From Trematomus loennbergii (Eukaryota > Chordata > Actinopteri > Perciformes > Nototheniidae): a stretch of 64,000 bases of DNA. Position 1 is the stretch's first letter, and the number at the start of each line of letters is the position of its first letter. This document shows positions 23,440 to 36,100 of this stretch, in pieces. Made by a program: the position numbers and the translations under genes. The stretch spans positions 946,146 through 1,010,145 of the forward strand of contig JAAOOA010000126.1 in the NCBI GenBank assembly GCA_012861695.1, in the 5' to 3' direction. The notes under the pieces are model-generated. The model ran no database searches. It was not told the origin of the DNA and worked only from the letters and a program-made list of their open reading frames with translations.

Positions 23440-23671
23440 TTGTTGAGGTGGCGAGAGGTTTTGGTCCTGATGGAGAGAGGTTCTGGTCCTGATGGAGAGA
23501 GGTTCTGGTCCTGATGGAGAGGTTCTGGTCCTGATGGAGAGAGGTTCTGGTCCTGATGGAGAGGTTTTGGTCCTGATGGAGAGAGGTTCTGGTCCTGATG
23601 GAGAGAGGTTTTGGTCCTGATGGAGAGAGGTTTTGGTCCTGATGGAGAGAGGTTCTGGTCCTGATGGAGCG
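23440..23671 (+). repeat. 22-bp minisatellite
   Basis: About ten copies of GGTTCTGGTCCTGATGGAGA with 18- and 22-bp variants, immediately next to the truncated 3' end of a LINE reverse transcriptase fragment. Confidence 0.93.
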
Positions 23672-23734
23672 CAGCCTCCCGCCAGAGGGGAGGGGGTGAA
23701 CAGTTTGTGTCCAGGGTGGGAGGGTTCGGCCACT

Positions 23735-24450
23735 ATCTTCCCGCCTGCAGGTTAGGGAGGGATGGCAGATTGCAGCCGATCACCTTCTCTGCAGAGCGGA
23801 TGACACGCTGCAGCATGCCCTTATCCTTGGCTGTGGCTGCAGCGTACCAGATGGTGATGGAGGAGGTGAGGATGGACTCCATGATGGAGGTGTAGAAGTT
23901 CACCATCATCGTCTTTGGCAGGTTGAATTTCTTCAGCTGCCTCAGGAAGAACATCCTCTGCTGGGCTTTTTTGATGAGGGAGCTGATGTTCTGCTCCCAT
24001 TTGAGGTCCTGGGCGATGATGGTGCCCAGGAAGCGGAAAGACTCCACAGCAGTGACTGGGGAGTCACACAGAGTGATGGGGGCGGGTGGGGCTAAAGTCC
24101 ACAACCATCTCCACTGTCTTGAGAGCGTTGAGCTCCAGGTGGTTTTCCCCACACCAGGTCACCAGATGGTCCATCTCCCACCTATAGGCAGACTCTTCCC
24201 CACCAGAGATGAGTCCGATGAGGGTGGTGTCGTCTGAACTTCAGGAGCTTGACAGACTGGTGACTGGAGGTGCAGCTGTTGGTTGGGGAAAGAACGCAGC
24301 CTTGAGGGGAACCGGTGCTGATGGTCCGGGGGTCAGAGACGTGTTTCCCCAGCGTCACGTGCTGCTTCCTGAAGCTGGAGAGCTTGTCCTGCAGCAGAGC
24401 CGGGATGATGGTGTTGAAGGCGGAGCTGAAGTCCACAAACAGGATCATGG
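23735..24450 (-). pseudogene. L2-like LINE reverse transcriptase fragment
   Basis: The minus strand encodes ILFVDFSSAFNTIIPALLQ and GSPQGCVLSP (RT core motifs), then after frameshifts FRFLGTIIAQDLKWEQN, KKAQQRMFFLRQLKKFNLP and SITIWYAAATAKDKGMLQ, typical of L2-type LINE ORF2. It is truncated at both ends, and the catalytic (F/Y)ADD segment is disrupted. Confidence 0.88.
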
Positions 24451-24535
24451 CGTAGTAGTTTCCTGCTGTGTCCAGGTGCTGGAGGAGGAAGTGAAGTGAT
24501 AACTATTAGTAAACCATATTAATGGATGTTATTTA

Positions 24536-24675
<140 letters not shown>

Positions 24676-25179
24676 ATTGAGAGCATCCCAAGGGCATTGA
24701 TTATTTCATAAGTTTAGAAGGGGGGAACATAGTCTAACAACAGTTAGCTTTTGTTAATTTTACCTCGAGCCAAACTTGTGATACTTGTTTCTGAAATCCC
24801 TTTCTCTTAAAGTGAATAAAAAACAAAAAAAAACAAAAAAACAATGGAGCTTACCCTAAAACTAACCACTGGATTGCTTGTCTAACATGACCTAGTCCAT
24901 GTTAGCGAAGTACAACTGGGATTTCGAGGGGGAAGATATGCTTGGTTGATTCTAATTTTTACTTTCTTACTTTTTGAATACAAATCATGTTTGTATCACT
25001 ACACTTCTAAGGGACAACATGGGTCAAACATTGCCCGTATTCTTTTGCTATGTTATTTCATGCATGGCTGAGTGTTTATTTACTATACATTTTCAAAAAT
25101 AATTAATTTTAGCAGTGATTTGGACCAAGCATGTATGATGTAGTAATACAACAAGTATTTTAGTTCACACAGTGTGACA

Positions 25180-25935
25180 TTAGCTAGTCATGTTAGCTTG
25201 TAATATATACAGTAGAGCAGAGCTAACTAGCAAGTTAGCCGAACGTTAGCGGTTAGCTGTTTATGCTATGCTAGTTGTTGGCTACTGAATATTAACAAAC
25301 TGGATTCCGCTGTAAGAAAGCTGTGAAACCTTACATTAAACTTGGCGACAACACTGTGACACCCCGCTGCATGTTTATGTGTAATTCTCCCGTGTGGAGG
25401 CGAGAGGTGGAGCGGCAGCACTGCAATAAGCTGTAAGCTAACGTTAGCAGCCACCTTGTTAAACCAGGTTTGGCGCAACATCTTGCAAGAAACAGCATCT
25501 CAGGGCTTCTTAACATTTAACAACCTATTAATGATGCAAACTCAGCTAACTAGAAGAAGAAACGTAACCTTAAATAAAAATAAAACATTCACAAACTAAG
25601 GATTATCTAAATACATGTTTAACTCCATTACAGTTGCAGGACTCACCAGATCTCAAGTCTTCTGTTCTTTGTTGACGTCCCGATGCTCATATTTAACGTG
25701 TAGATGTAAAACGATCCCGATATTAATCCATTAATCCATAAACTCCTGCAGCTCCGAGCCGGAGCTGGAAAAGCGCCGGTGTGAAAGGGGCAGACAGCTG
25801 TAGCTCGCTCCGCAGGAGGAGACCCGCTCTAACTGACGTGAATGTTTCAAATGTGAACAACAGGCGCGGACAGTTCTCATTGGCAGGTTTCTTCGATGAC
25901 GTTTATATTAACCAATCAGGAGTGTTGTGGACTCA
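25180..25935. other. GC-richer patch inside the 4.84-kb element
   Basis: Contains repeated GTTAGC motifs, a CACCGGCGCTTTTCC-type motif also seen at the ends of the element at 51280-52403, and on the minus strand inverted CCAAT motifs near 25880-25920 and CTGGTGAGT near 25645. It could be a captured promoter and first exon, or simply more repeat. No protein recognised. Confidence 0.3.
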
Positions 25936-26925
25936 TTCCAAACATGCCTGACTTGTCTGCCGTGTTTGGCTGAATTCCATTTCAAGTGCCGTAAGTCTGG
26001 CTGTCGGCCAGAATCCGAAAACCATGCACATTATACTGCATGTAAGACTAAGGCTTATTACTGTATATTGACCAATGGGAAAAAAACACAGCAACAGAAC
26101 ACATAAATAAAACAAGGATAACTGTGACTTATTGTTGAGTAAATAACAGTGTGTGTTTTAAACCTGGTCCTCCCTGCAGAGATTTCTCCACTTTCTAAGA
26201 TTTTTTTTTTTTATGATATTGTCAACTGTAGATGTTTACAATATAGTATGTTAGGAATTTAATGAAAACATATTTATTTACTTTTGTTTCAACATTGGAT
26301 ATTTTGTGTTTGTGGTGGATTCAATCGAATATTGAGAAAATGATTTATGTAAAAATGTTTTACTTTACATTTTTTTTGTTGACGCTTTTTTTACAGTTTT
26401 ATGTTTACCTTAAAATTACAAAGAAATATCTTAAAGTCTTATAATAGTAATACACTTTTATATTACGAGTTACATATTTAATTACAGATAATACTTTTAT
26501 TTTACGTACATCTGCATGTATTTTCTGAAAGTGCAAAAATACTGTAAATATTATATAGTAAATTTACTGTAAAAAAAAATGAAATAATCGTTATTGTTGT
26601 TATTGTCAAAATACTTCAAATAATGTTTTGGGTTGTTAATTTATAGTTAATATCTGTCATTTTACAGGATTTTGCAAGTTATTTAAAAAAAACATGATAA
26701 TTACTATAAAAATTTACAGTTATTTCCTGTAAAATTACGATCTTTTTTTACAGTGTACTGGATGTCAGAAAATAAGTTCTTGGTTAAAAATCTGCGTCCT
26801 AGAGTCCAATGAGACTTCTGCAAGTGTTGTACACTTATTATTTCCTGTTTTCTGATTCATCAGAGTTACATAACATGTGACGCAGTCAAAATGGAGAGCG
26901 GCCTGAAGTCTGACTGATTTCATGT

Positions 26926-26928
<3 letters not shown>

Positions 26929-26977
<49 letters not shown>

Positions 26978-26995
26978 GTGTGTGTGTGTGTGTGT
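26929..26995 (+). repeat. (GT)n microsatellite, copy 2
   Basis: GT tract directly upstream of the first NLR coding exon, corresponding to the tract at 16447. Confidence 0.95.
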
Positions 26996-27032
26996 CTCCA
27001 GTGTGACTGGTTTATCTCTCAGACTGGAGAAG

Positions 27033-27156
27033 ATGAGTGATTTAAAGATGACGAAGAGGACAAATCTTCAGTCCCCAGCTGTCTGTCTCTGAAGAGTGAC
27101 TGGTCTATGGATCACCCTCCAACCTTCAGAAATGACCCTGGACCCTCAGACACAAA
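27033..27156 (+). CDS. NLR exon 1: N-terminal repeat with start codon
   Basis: The ATG reads MSDLK, then the frame shifts by one base and continues [20 protein letters not shown] with GPSDTK before the donor AA|GTAAGA. [12 protein letters not shown] is the hallmark of fish NLRC N-terminal exons. The missing base sits after the AAAG at about 27045. The ATG follows an acceptor-like ctctcag. Confidence 0.78.
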
Positions 27157-30100
27157 GTAAGAGCCTGTTTCTACTGTAACCTGACCTGAAGAGGATTCTG
27201 TTTTGTTGGTATCTGATAATCTAAACTGTTTAATGAAACCCAGTAGAGTACATTAACAAAGTTGAACTCTTGCTCCTTGTCATCATCAGCATTAGTAAAT
27301 GATCTACCAGTGAAATCATGCTCACACTCTACATGTTGGACTTTGTGTTAAATTAAGCAAAAAAATACAAATATGTTAAACGTTTCACACTCAAATGAAT
27401 TTTAACAACAGAAACCCACAATCAAGACTCAAAAACGAAATAAGGTGAACAGTCATAGATCAAAAGCTGCTCTTTAAATAAACTAATGGTGTTTAAAACA
27501 TGTGTTGTTTCCACAGACAGAGAGCAGAGTCTCCAGTCCCCAGCTGTCTGTCTCTGAAGAGTGACCGGTCTATGGGTCATCTTCCAACCTTCAGAAATGA
27601 ACCTGGACCCTCAGACACAAAGTAAGAGTCTGTTTCTACTGTAACCTGACCTGAAGAGGATTCAGTTCTTAGTGCATCAACAAAGTTGAACTCTTGCTCC
27701 TTGTCATCATCAGCAATAGTCAAGTCTCCTCTGATTTTGGTGCAGTTTCCCCACTTGAAAGGGACTTGAGGCATCTACTGACTTTGAACAGGATTCCACT
27801 CCAAAGACACAGCTTTACTTTCCAGTCTTTTATTTCAGCAGTTTACTTCAAACAGAAGTCCATTTACTTGCTGAATGGGTCATTTAGTGTGGGGGGAAAA
27901 CCTTTGAAACAAGAAGGATGCATTTAGACAACTTGCAAGTTATTAAAATAAATAAAGCATGCAAACAATACACTGACACTGCTGCCTTAAAGGTGAATAT
28001 TTTACAAATAAACTGGGCAGACTAAGCACAGAAATATTCATGTTAAACATCAATTCTCTAAACCCAAGCTCTTTTTAAAATCTCCGCAGATTTGATAAGA
28101 AATGTTTTGAACAAATCAACATTTATTTATTTATAAATGTATTTAAAACAAGAAAGATTCTTTACTGTCAACAGAAGTATTCAACAAATTGAACAAGACT
28201 TTACTAACTTTCTTTATAACAAGAAAGATTATTTCCTCCATTTTAGCAGGAATATTCAGTGAACAAAATTAAAGATGGGGTAGGTAAGTTTGAGAAACCG
28301 GCTCGAGATACACTTTTTGTTATATTCCATGGAATGCTCTTAACATCCCGATAGCAATGAATATCTGAAGTGCTTTGACAAAAAATCCATAAAAAAATAT
28401 CATCTGTGGAAGCTGTAGTACTGTAAAAAGCACGACCAATCATCTGAGCCGGCCCGGCTAAAATAACTGGATGGCCTACCTGCCTGTCAGCCTTCCATCT
28501 GTGCACAAACTTATCTCGTGCCCTCATTGGTCATGTGCGCGTTCGTGTGTGTTGGAGGAGGGGCTCTGTAAGGAAGTGACAGATTTTCTCCGGTTGTGTA
28601 TTTTCAAATTCTAGCGATCTCGAGCCGGTTTCTCAAACTTACCTACCTACCCTACCTTTAACATGATTTTATTAGAAAGGTTTTTAGTAAATCGACATTT
28701 ATTTATTGTTCTTCTTAAATTGAATTCATTTAACCTCCTAAAATCGTATATCCTTTTAACACCTATCAGAGTAGGCTAATTGCAGGATGTTACATTAAAT
28801 AGGTCCTCTTTTACCTATATCCTTTTAACAATAATAACAGAGAGTCTTAGCTCAGAATGTTCTGCAAAATTAGCACACCAAATTGATACTTAATATATAA
28901 ACAATGACGCGCAGAGTTATAAAAGGACACGTGGCACACACGCAAACAATTTACCAGAAAATAAAACATCTTAGCGCACCGTGGCTCTGCGGACCTCTCA
29001 CACAACACTATGGATGTCAGACCGGCTGCCTGTCCTGACTTGGTAGAATGCCTCCCGTCTGCACGCTTCAGTGTCTGACCGGCTGCCTGTCCTGACTTGG
29101 TAGAATGCCTCCCGTCTGCACGCTTCAGTGTGTCACCCGACTCGCACACACAACTCCTTCAGGTAGCGGCACCGGGGCTCTCTGATTAGTGTGATTACAC
29201 CCGGCTTTCCAGAGGAGGACCGCCTGTGATCATTACACACTCGATTTCTATCCCTATTAATGGGTAATTTGTATTTAAAGGGGACCTATCATGCAAAATG
29301 CACTTTTGTACGTCTTTTCTACATGAATATGTGTCCCCGGTGTTCCAGGGAACTCACCAAGTGTCAGAAAACACAACCCTCTCTATTTTCCTCCATACCC
29401 AAATCTCTAAAAAAGGGGCTGCAACGGATCTGATAAAAACTGATCCAGATTTGAACACTGTCCTGACGTCAGGACGGTGGCGCTACGGCTATTGGGCCAA
29501 CTCCACCAATCAGGAGGAGACAGCCACGGCCATTGCCGTTCGAAATCGCTGGAGACGCTGTAGTACATATGCCAGGCCTGTAGGTGGTGCTGTTCTCACA
29601 GAATCTGCCCTTGCAAATGTCAAATTGAGCAAAATGAGGCATGGCTAAAATGCATGATCTGTTTGGTATTTTGAAAAAAAAAAAGTATAAATATGCCTTA
29701 TATAGGTATGGTCCTACACTATATTATTCAAATATAGCATGATAGGTCCACTTTAAATGAACATATTTGTAACGCTAATGATTTAATTTCTTATTAAAAT
29801 TAATCAATTTTTTTATTGATATGTACTTATATATTATTTTTCTACTAATTGTAGTCACCCTGTTGACTAATTTATTTTATAATTACATTACATTCAGCCC
29901 GGTATCACGGCAAGACGTGAACATGTGACGATTTACCATGCTGGGAGACATGAAGATGTCACGATTTCGTCCCTTCAAACGTGACAGTTACACGGTGTTG
30001 TTGACATGGCCCAACCAGTGGAGAAATACCCGGAAATGCCAAGCAAATGCTACCCCGACGGTCGGTTGTTATTGTCAATATTAATATAATAATGATTTAT

Positions 30101-33100
30101 TTTTTAATAGTCACACTCGATTTCGACAATTTTCTTGTTGCCCCAGCTGGTCGACACCTCTTTTAGCAGAAACAAAGGCTACATTAATGTATTAAATCGA
30201 TGTTAATCCATGTGTGTGTTTGTGGAATTAACAGACTGACGTTGTGCGATTGCGTTGCCAGGCAACAGCTTCGGTTCATGTTAATTTACAAACTCTTCAA
30301 CTAGAACCGTAGTTATATTTAAAAACATTTTAGAAGGCCTCACGAAATACTTTAATGTACATTTAAATTGAAATGTGAAAGAATGTGTGTACAGCAAAAT
30401 ACACCCTTCATAAGCAATACCGGAAACAGACGTAGGCAAGATCCTCAGCTCGCTGATTGGATGGTTTAGCCGCAATGCACGCTGGGAAATGGGGTTTATG
30501 CGATGTGAAATCCGAAAACATTTTTTTTAAATAGATAATACATTATTCCGAGTGTGCTTGCTTTTCTCTTTGAAAGTCATCACATAACGGCATTGTAATA
30601 CACGTTTCGGCTCCATTAAATATGACATATCTGCCATAGTTGTCTATTTATAGAGCCCTGATGAGAAGACTTCTAGACAAACTGGAACAACTGCCACCAA
30701 AACTGAAAACGTGACGTGGATCTTAAATATATAAGCAATTAAACAACATCTTACATTTCTTTTCACACAATACGTCTCCCTGCAGTGTCAACACTAATTT
30801 AGCTGATTTATATATCTTATCCAACTGGTAGATAGGCTGTATTTACACCATAACGGTGCACAGCTGACAGAAATGGACACCTGGTGGTTAAAGCACGTTA
30901 TTGAATTGTATTATTTGTATTATTAGATATTAATAGGATCCCTATAAAGTATATACATTACTCGTTATTCTCTACTAATAGTTAATTAAAGACTGTATAT
31001 AATGACTATTTTGCACATCCCTTTCAAGATTTCAAGATTTTCTAAGGTTTATTGACATATCATATTAAACACAACTACGGTGTAGTTATGCAATGAATGA
31101 AAAACTTGGGTCGCAGGTTCCTCAACAGTGCATTACAAGACATCTATCAATTGTGTGTACCTCCACCATTACATTGTCATATTCTGCACATTTCTTATAC
31201 TATCTACATACATCTTACAAGAGTATAATACATATGTATAATATCAGTTCAAATAAGTGCTTAACATAGCAATGTTAACTATGTGTAAGCACTTATTTTA
31301 ACTGATATTATAAATAGAGAATCTTGAAATCTTGAAAGGGATGTGCAAAATAGTCATTATATACAGTCTTTAATGAACTATTAGTAGACCTAACCCTTTA
31401 TAGGGATCCTATTAATATCTAATAATACAAATAATACAATTCAATAACGTGCTTTAACCAGTAGGTGTCCCTTTCTATCAGCTGTGCACCGTTATGGTGT
31501 AAATACAGCCTATCTACCAATTGGATCAAATATAAAAGTCATCCAAATTAGTGTTGATACTGCAAGGAGACGTATTGTGTGAAAAGAAATGTAAGATGTT
31601 GTTTAATTGCTGATATATTTAAGATCCACGTCAAGTTTTCAGTTTTGGTGGCAGTTGTTCCAGTTTGTCTAGAAGTCTTCTCATCAGGGCTCTATAAATA
31701 CACAACTATGGCAGATATGTCATATTTAATGGAGCCGAAAAGTGTATTACAATGCCGTTATGCGATGACTTTCAAAGAGAAAAGCAAGCACACTCGGAAT
31801 AAAGTATTATTCTATTTTTAAAAAAATTTCGGATTTCACATCGCATACATAAACCCCATTTCCCAGCGTGCATTGCGGCTAAACCATCCAATCAGCGAGC
31901 TGAGGATCTTGCCTACGTCTGTTTTATCCAAAGCGACTTACAATTACCAATTACAGGGACATTCTTCCTGGAGTAACCCGTCCACACAGCAGCGTTAAAA
32001 AAATCTCTCTAACGCTTCTGCCATTCACTTTGAATGGGGTGACGTCACTTTGCCTCAGTTTTCGCCGAACTGCATTGTGGGAAGCAGAGCTGAGATTTAC
32101 AGGCATCTCAGGATTCAAAAGTTGAGCAATGTTCAACTTTTGAGGCTGAGGTGGAAGCATCAGCCAATCAAATCCGTTTATGCAAATCTGACAGTTCAAG
32201 CGCTAGCCAATCAAACGGCGTGTATGCTGGGAGAGACATACCGCAGGTCATTTCCTCATATTCCAAAACATGGAGGAGAAATGAGCGGTAGGGAATCACC
32301 GGTGCTTTATGACCAGTCCCTATTTACCTACCGGGATATAAACCGGAGGAGCCAGGCATGGAGGGAGGTGGCAGAGGCAGTGGTAGGTTTTCTCCTGTTT
32401 GGGGAGTTTGTATCCAGTTTACTTCGGACTTTTTTGCTTCGTATGTCGGGGGCGGGAGATTCATGTGATTGGTTGTTGGTGCCTTGCTCGCAAAAAATCC
32501 CCAAGCTTCAGATACGCCCACCTCCAAGATTTTTTTAACACTGCTGTGTGGACGGTCCGTAAGGGCTAAGTGCCTTACTCAAGGGCACACTAGTGGTGGT
32601 GTTCCAGGTGGGATTTGAACTCACAACCTTCTGATCACCAGCCCACCTCACTATCCATTAGACCACCACTACCCTAATTATTACTTTACAGCAATAGTAA
32701 ATGATCTGCCAGTGAAATCATCCTCACACTCTACATGTTGGACTTTGTGTTAAATTAAGCAAACAAAATACAAATATGTAAAACGTTTCACACTCAAATG
32801 AATTTTAACAACAGAAACCCACAATAAACACTCAAAAACTCTAAAAATCGTTAATCAGGTGATCAGTCATGGATCAAAATCTACTCTTTAAATAAACTAA
32901 TGATGTTTAAAACATGTGTTGTTTCCACAGACAGAGAGCAGAGTCTCCAGTCCCCAGCTGTCTGTCTCTGAAGAGTGACCAGTCTATGTGGGACCCTCTA
33001 TCCTTCAGAAATGAACCTGGACCCTCAGACACAAAGTAAGAGTCTGTTTCTACTGTAACCTGACCTGAAGAGGATTCAGTTTTTATGTAATCTAATATAT

Positions 33101-36100
33101 TAAACTGTTCTTTAATGATATCATGTGAGCAGTTTGTAAAGGAAACACGCAGCAGAGTACAGCAAGCTAACATTATTTGAGAATAATTCAATATGCAATT
33201 ATATTATCATTGTATCTGTGTTATAAAATGGTTTTAAATACATTTAGATATATACTGATTCAAAAACTAAATATATCGTCCAAAACATTATTGAACTGCT
33301 TGGGCATGTTTATGATATGTCTTTTTAATAAGTTTATTAATAATAGTAATAACCTGGTGAGCTGGTTGAGTTTAGCATTAGCAGATATAACGGAGTTAAG
33401 AGATTACATGTAGAGTCAATGCAAAGACCCAGATCCGTGCCTGGCAACACGGAGGAAGTGAAGATGGGAAATTCATATCACCTGCGTATTCGTGCAGCGT
33501 GACACATTTCAACTTGAGTGTAAAGTTTGTGACGCTCTGTTACAAAAACCTGTCAGTGTTGAGATTGAGCTCCTGTGGTCTCTGACGGTCTGAGGGGAAT
33601 CAGAGAGGAGAACAGAGCTCTACAGCAGCTCATATTAAATCATGGTTATTAATGTTCCTGTTTAAACCAGAGACTGTCTGTGGTGCTAACAATATAGTCA
33701 CTGCTGTACTTATGACTACATGAAGTTATTCTGAGGGCTGATGGAGCAGCTACAATGTTAGCCTAGCTTTAATCAAACCGATAACATTCAGAAAACAACA
33801 TTTTTTAAATGTTTATGCTCGTTGTGTTGGAGACAGACCTGACAAAGCATTAACTCAGGCTTTTTACAAATCAGTATCATTCTGTTGTTATTTAGGCATC
33901 CTTTCCATATGTTTATTGCTAATAATTCACAGCAGATTCTATGTAAGTTGGGTTTATAATAGGGATGGGAACGATTAATCGAATATTCGAATATTCGAAA
34001 TTATTCAGGTATTCGAATAATTATTCAGGTATTCGAATATGAGTTATGAATATTTTTATTAATTATTTTTTGGGAGGGATGCCTAAATTGATTACATATT
34101 ATCAAATTGAATAATTCAATGTATACGACAGTGCCATAGCTAAATGTGTTAGGTGACGTCTAAAGGTGTGTTTTGCTCCGCTCACCGGTCCCTCACAGCG
34201 GGCAGAGCTGCAGGTGCTGATCTCTCTCTCTCGCGTCCGGTACTTCACTCGCGTTTATGTCCAAATCCATCAGATCTAGTTCTAGCTAATGATATGGCTG
34301 CTGCCCCTGCCTACACGCAGATCACGCAGACTCAAACCTCATCTTATGCCCAAATGCGGCGCAAATGCGCTCCGCAGCCGTTGCGAGGTTCCGGCGCTAA
34401 CAGTTCATGAGCGTGCTCCCCCGCCCCTGTCAACACTCGCGACACATGAGTGGCCAGCCTAAACAACAATAAGCACTGCTTGGCAACCGTGTGTGGCGGC
34501 AAAGTACATAGACATTTTGACAGGAGAGATTTAGTTTTGCCGGTATTCAACATATTTTACCAGTCATAGTCCGGCAATTATTTACACTCTAAGAAGAGTC
34601 CTACACAACAGACATGGCGTCAAAAAGGAGTAATGTGTGGAAATATTTTGACCAGGTTAGTGAGTGCGGTGTAGAGTGCAAACTATGCCAAATTAAACTT
34701 ATATGTATACATACCAGTGTTGTAGTCAAGTCACCAATTCACGAGTCCAAGTCACTCTCGAGTCACCACTCTTCGAGTCCGAGTCCAAGTCCGAGTCACC
34801 AAGGGAGAGTCGTAGTCGAGTCCGAGTCCAAGTCCGAGTCACCCAAGGAGTGTCCGAGTCGAGTCCGAGTCCGAGTCATCATTACCTGTGTTCAAGTCCG
34901 AGTCCAAGTCCGAGTCACCTAAGAAGAGTCCAAGTCAAGTCCGAGTCACCTAAGAAGAGTCCAAGTCAAGTCTGAGTCACAAGTCTTCATGTATTAATCT
35001 TCGTGGATATATGTGTTGAAATGTAGCTGCTGCTCTACATTGCTTTTATCCTGTCATGTTATACTAATCTGTCTATTGAACTGCTGTGAAGCCAGTTTGG
35101 CTACGATTCTTGTAATAGGTGCTATACAAATATAAAGCTTATTACTAATATTAATATTATTATTATTATATATAAATAAACTATGTTTAAAATGAGTTAC
35201 CTTTGAGAGAAGTGATTATATTTGTATGCCAATATTTTCCTATGGTAAAGTTTTCGTTTTGCACTTTTATTTTGATAGTAATAAGATCGGGACTCTTATT
35301 TTGAAGGAACTTTTACCGGTTAAATCGGTTTACAGATAAAGATTGATCCCCAGAAAGCACATGGCTACTTAGCATGCAAAATGACGTCATTCTGCATGTT
35401 AAGTAGCCATATGTGCTTTCGTGTTATCGGCTGGATCTTTATTTATTGATTAGATCACTACTCTGATGATAGTGTTCAAGACAGCCTATATGTCTGAACT
35501 CGATGTTTAGAGTAATGTGTTACGGAGCCTTCTCTTCAATATTGTTTCCACATAGAGCATTTTGCGCTGCTGTTTTCCAATGTGGAAGCAGAATGTGTGA
35601 AAGCATACAGCGCGATGCGGGGTGTGTCTCTAGACATCTTTAGACTGGAATAGCGGGGCCCAGTACGTGAACTCACCTCGCAGCCGGTGCACACGCCAGG
35701 ATAGAGGACATCAGACTCCATAAAAAACTTGCTCGAGTCCGAGTCCGAGTCCAAGTCGGAGCGTCAATGTACAAGTCGAGTCCGAGTCATCGTGGGGGGA
35801 AATCGGCAATCGAGTCCGACTCGAGTCCGAGTCCAGGACTCGAGTACTCCATCTCTGATACATACTATACCTTGCTATACCCGCAACCTCCGTTCCAGCT
35901 GAGAGGGTCTTCTCTACAGCTGGCCTGATTGTGAATCGCCTCCGCACATGAAAGTTGTAGGCCTATAGCTGTCAAACTGTGATCACCAGTTCAATACATT
36001 TGACAAATTTGACTTGGTTTCTATATGTATTTGAACATTTATTTATTATCCAAAAGTTATTGAAACATTTTTTTTCGAAAAAAGATGTTGGAATTTTTTT

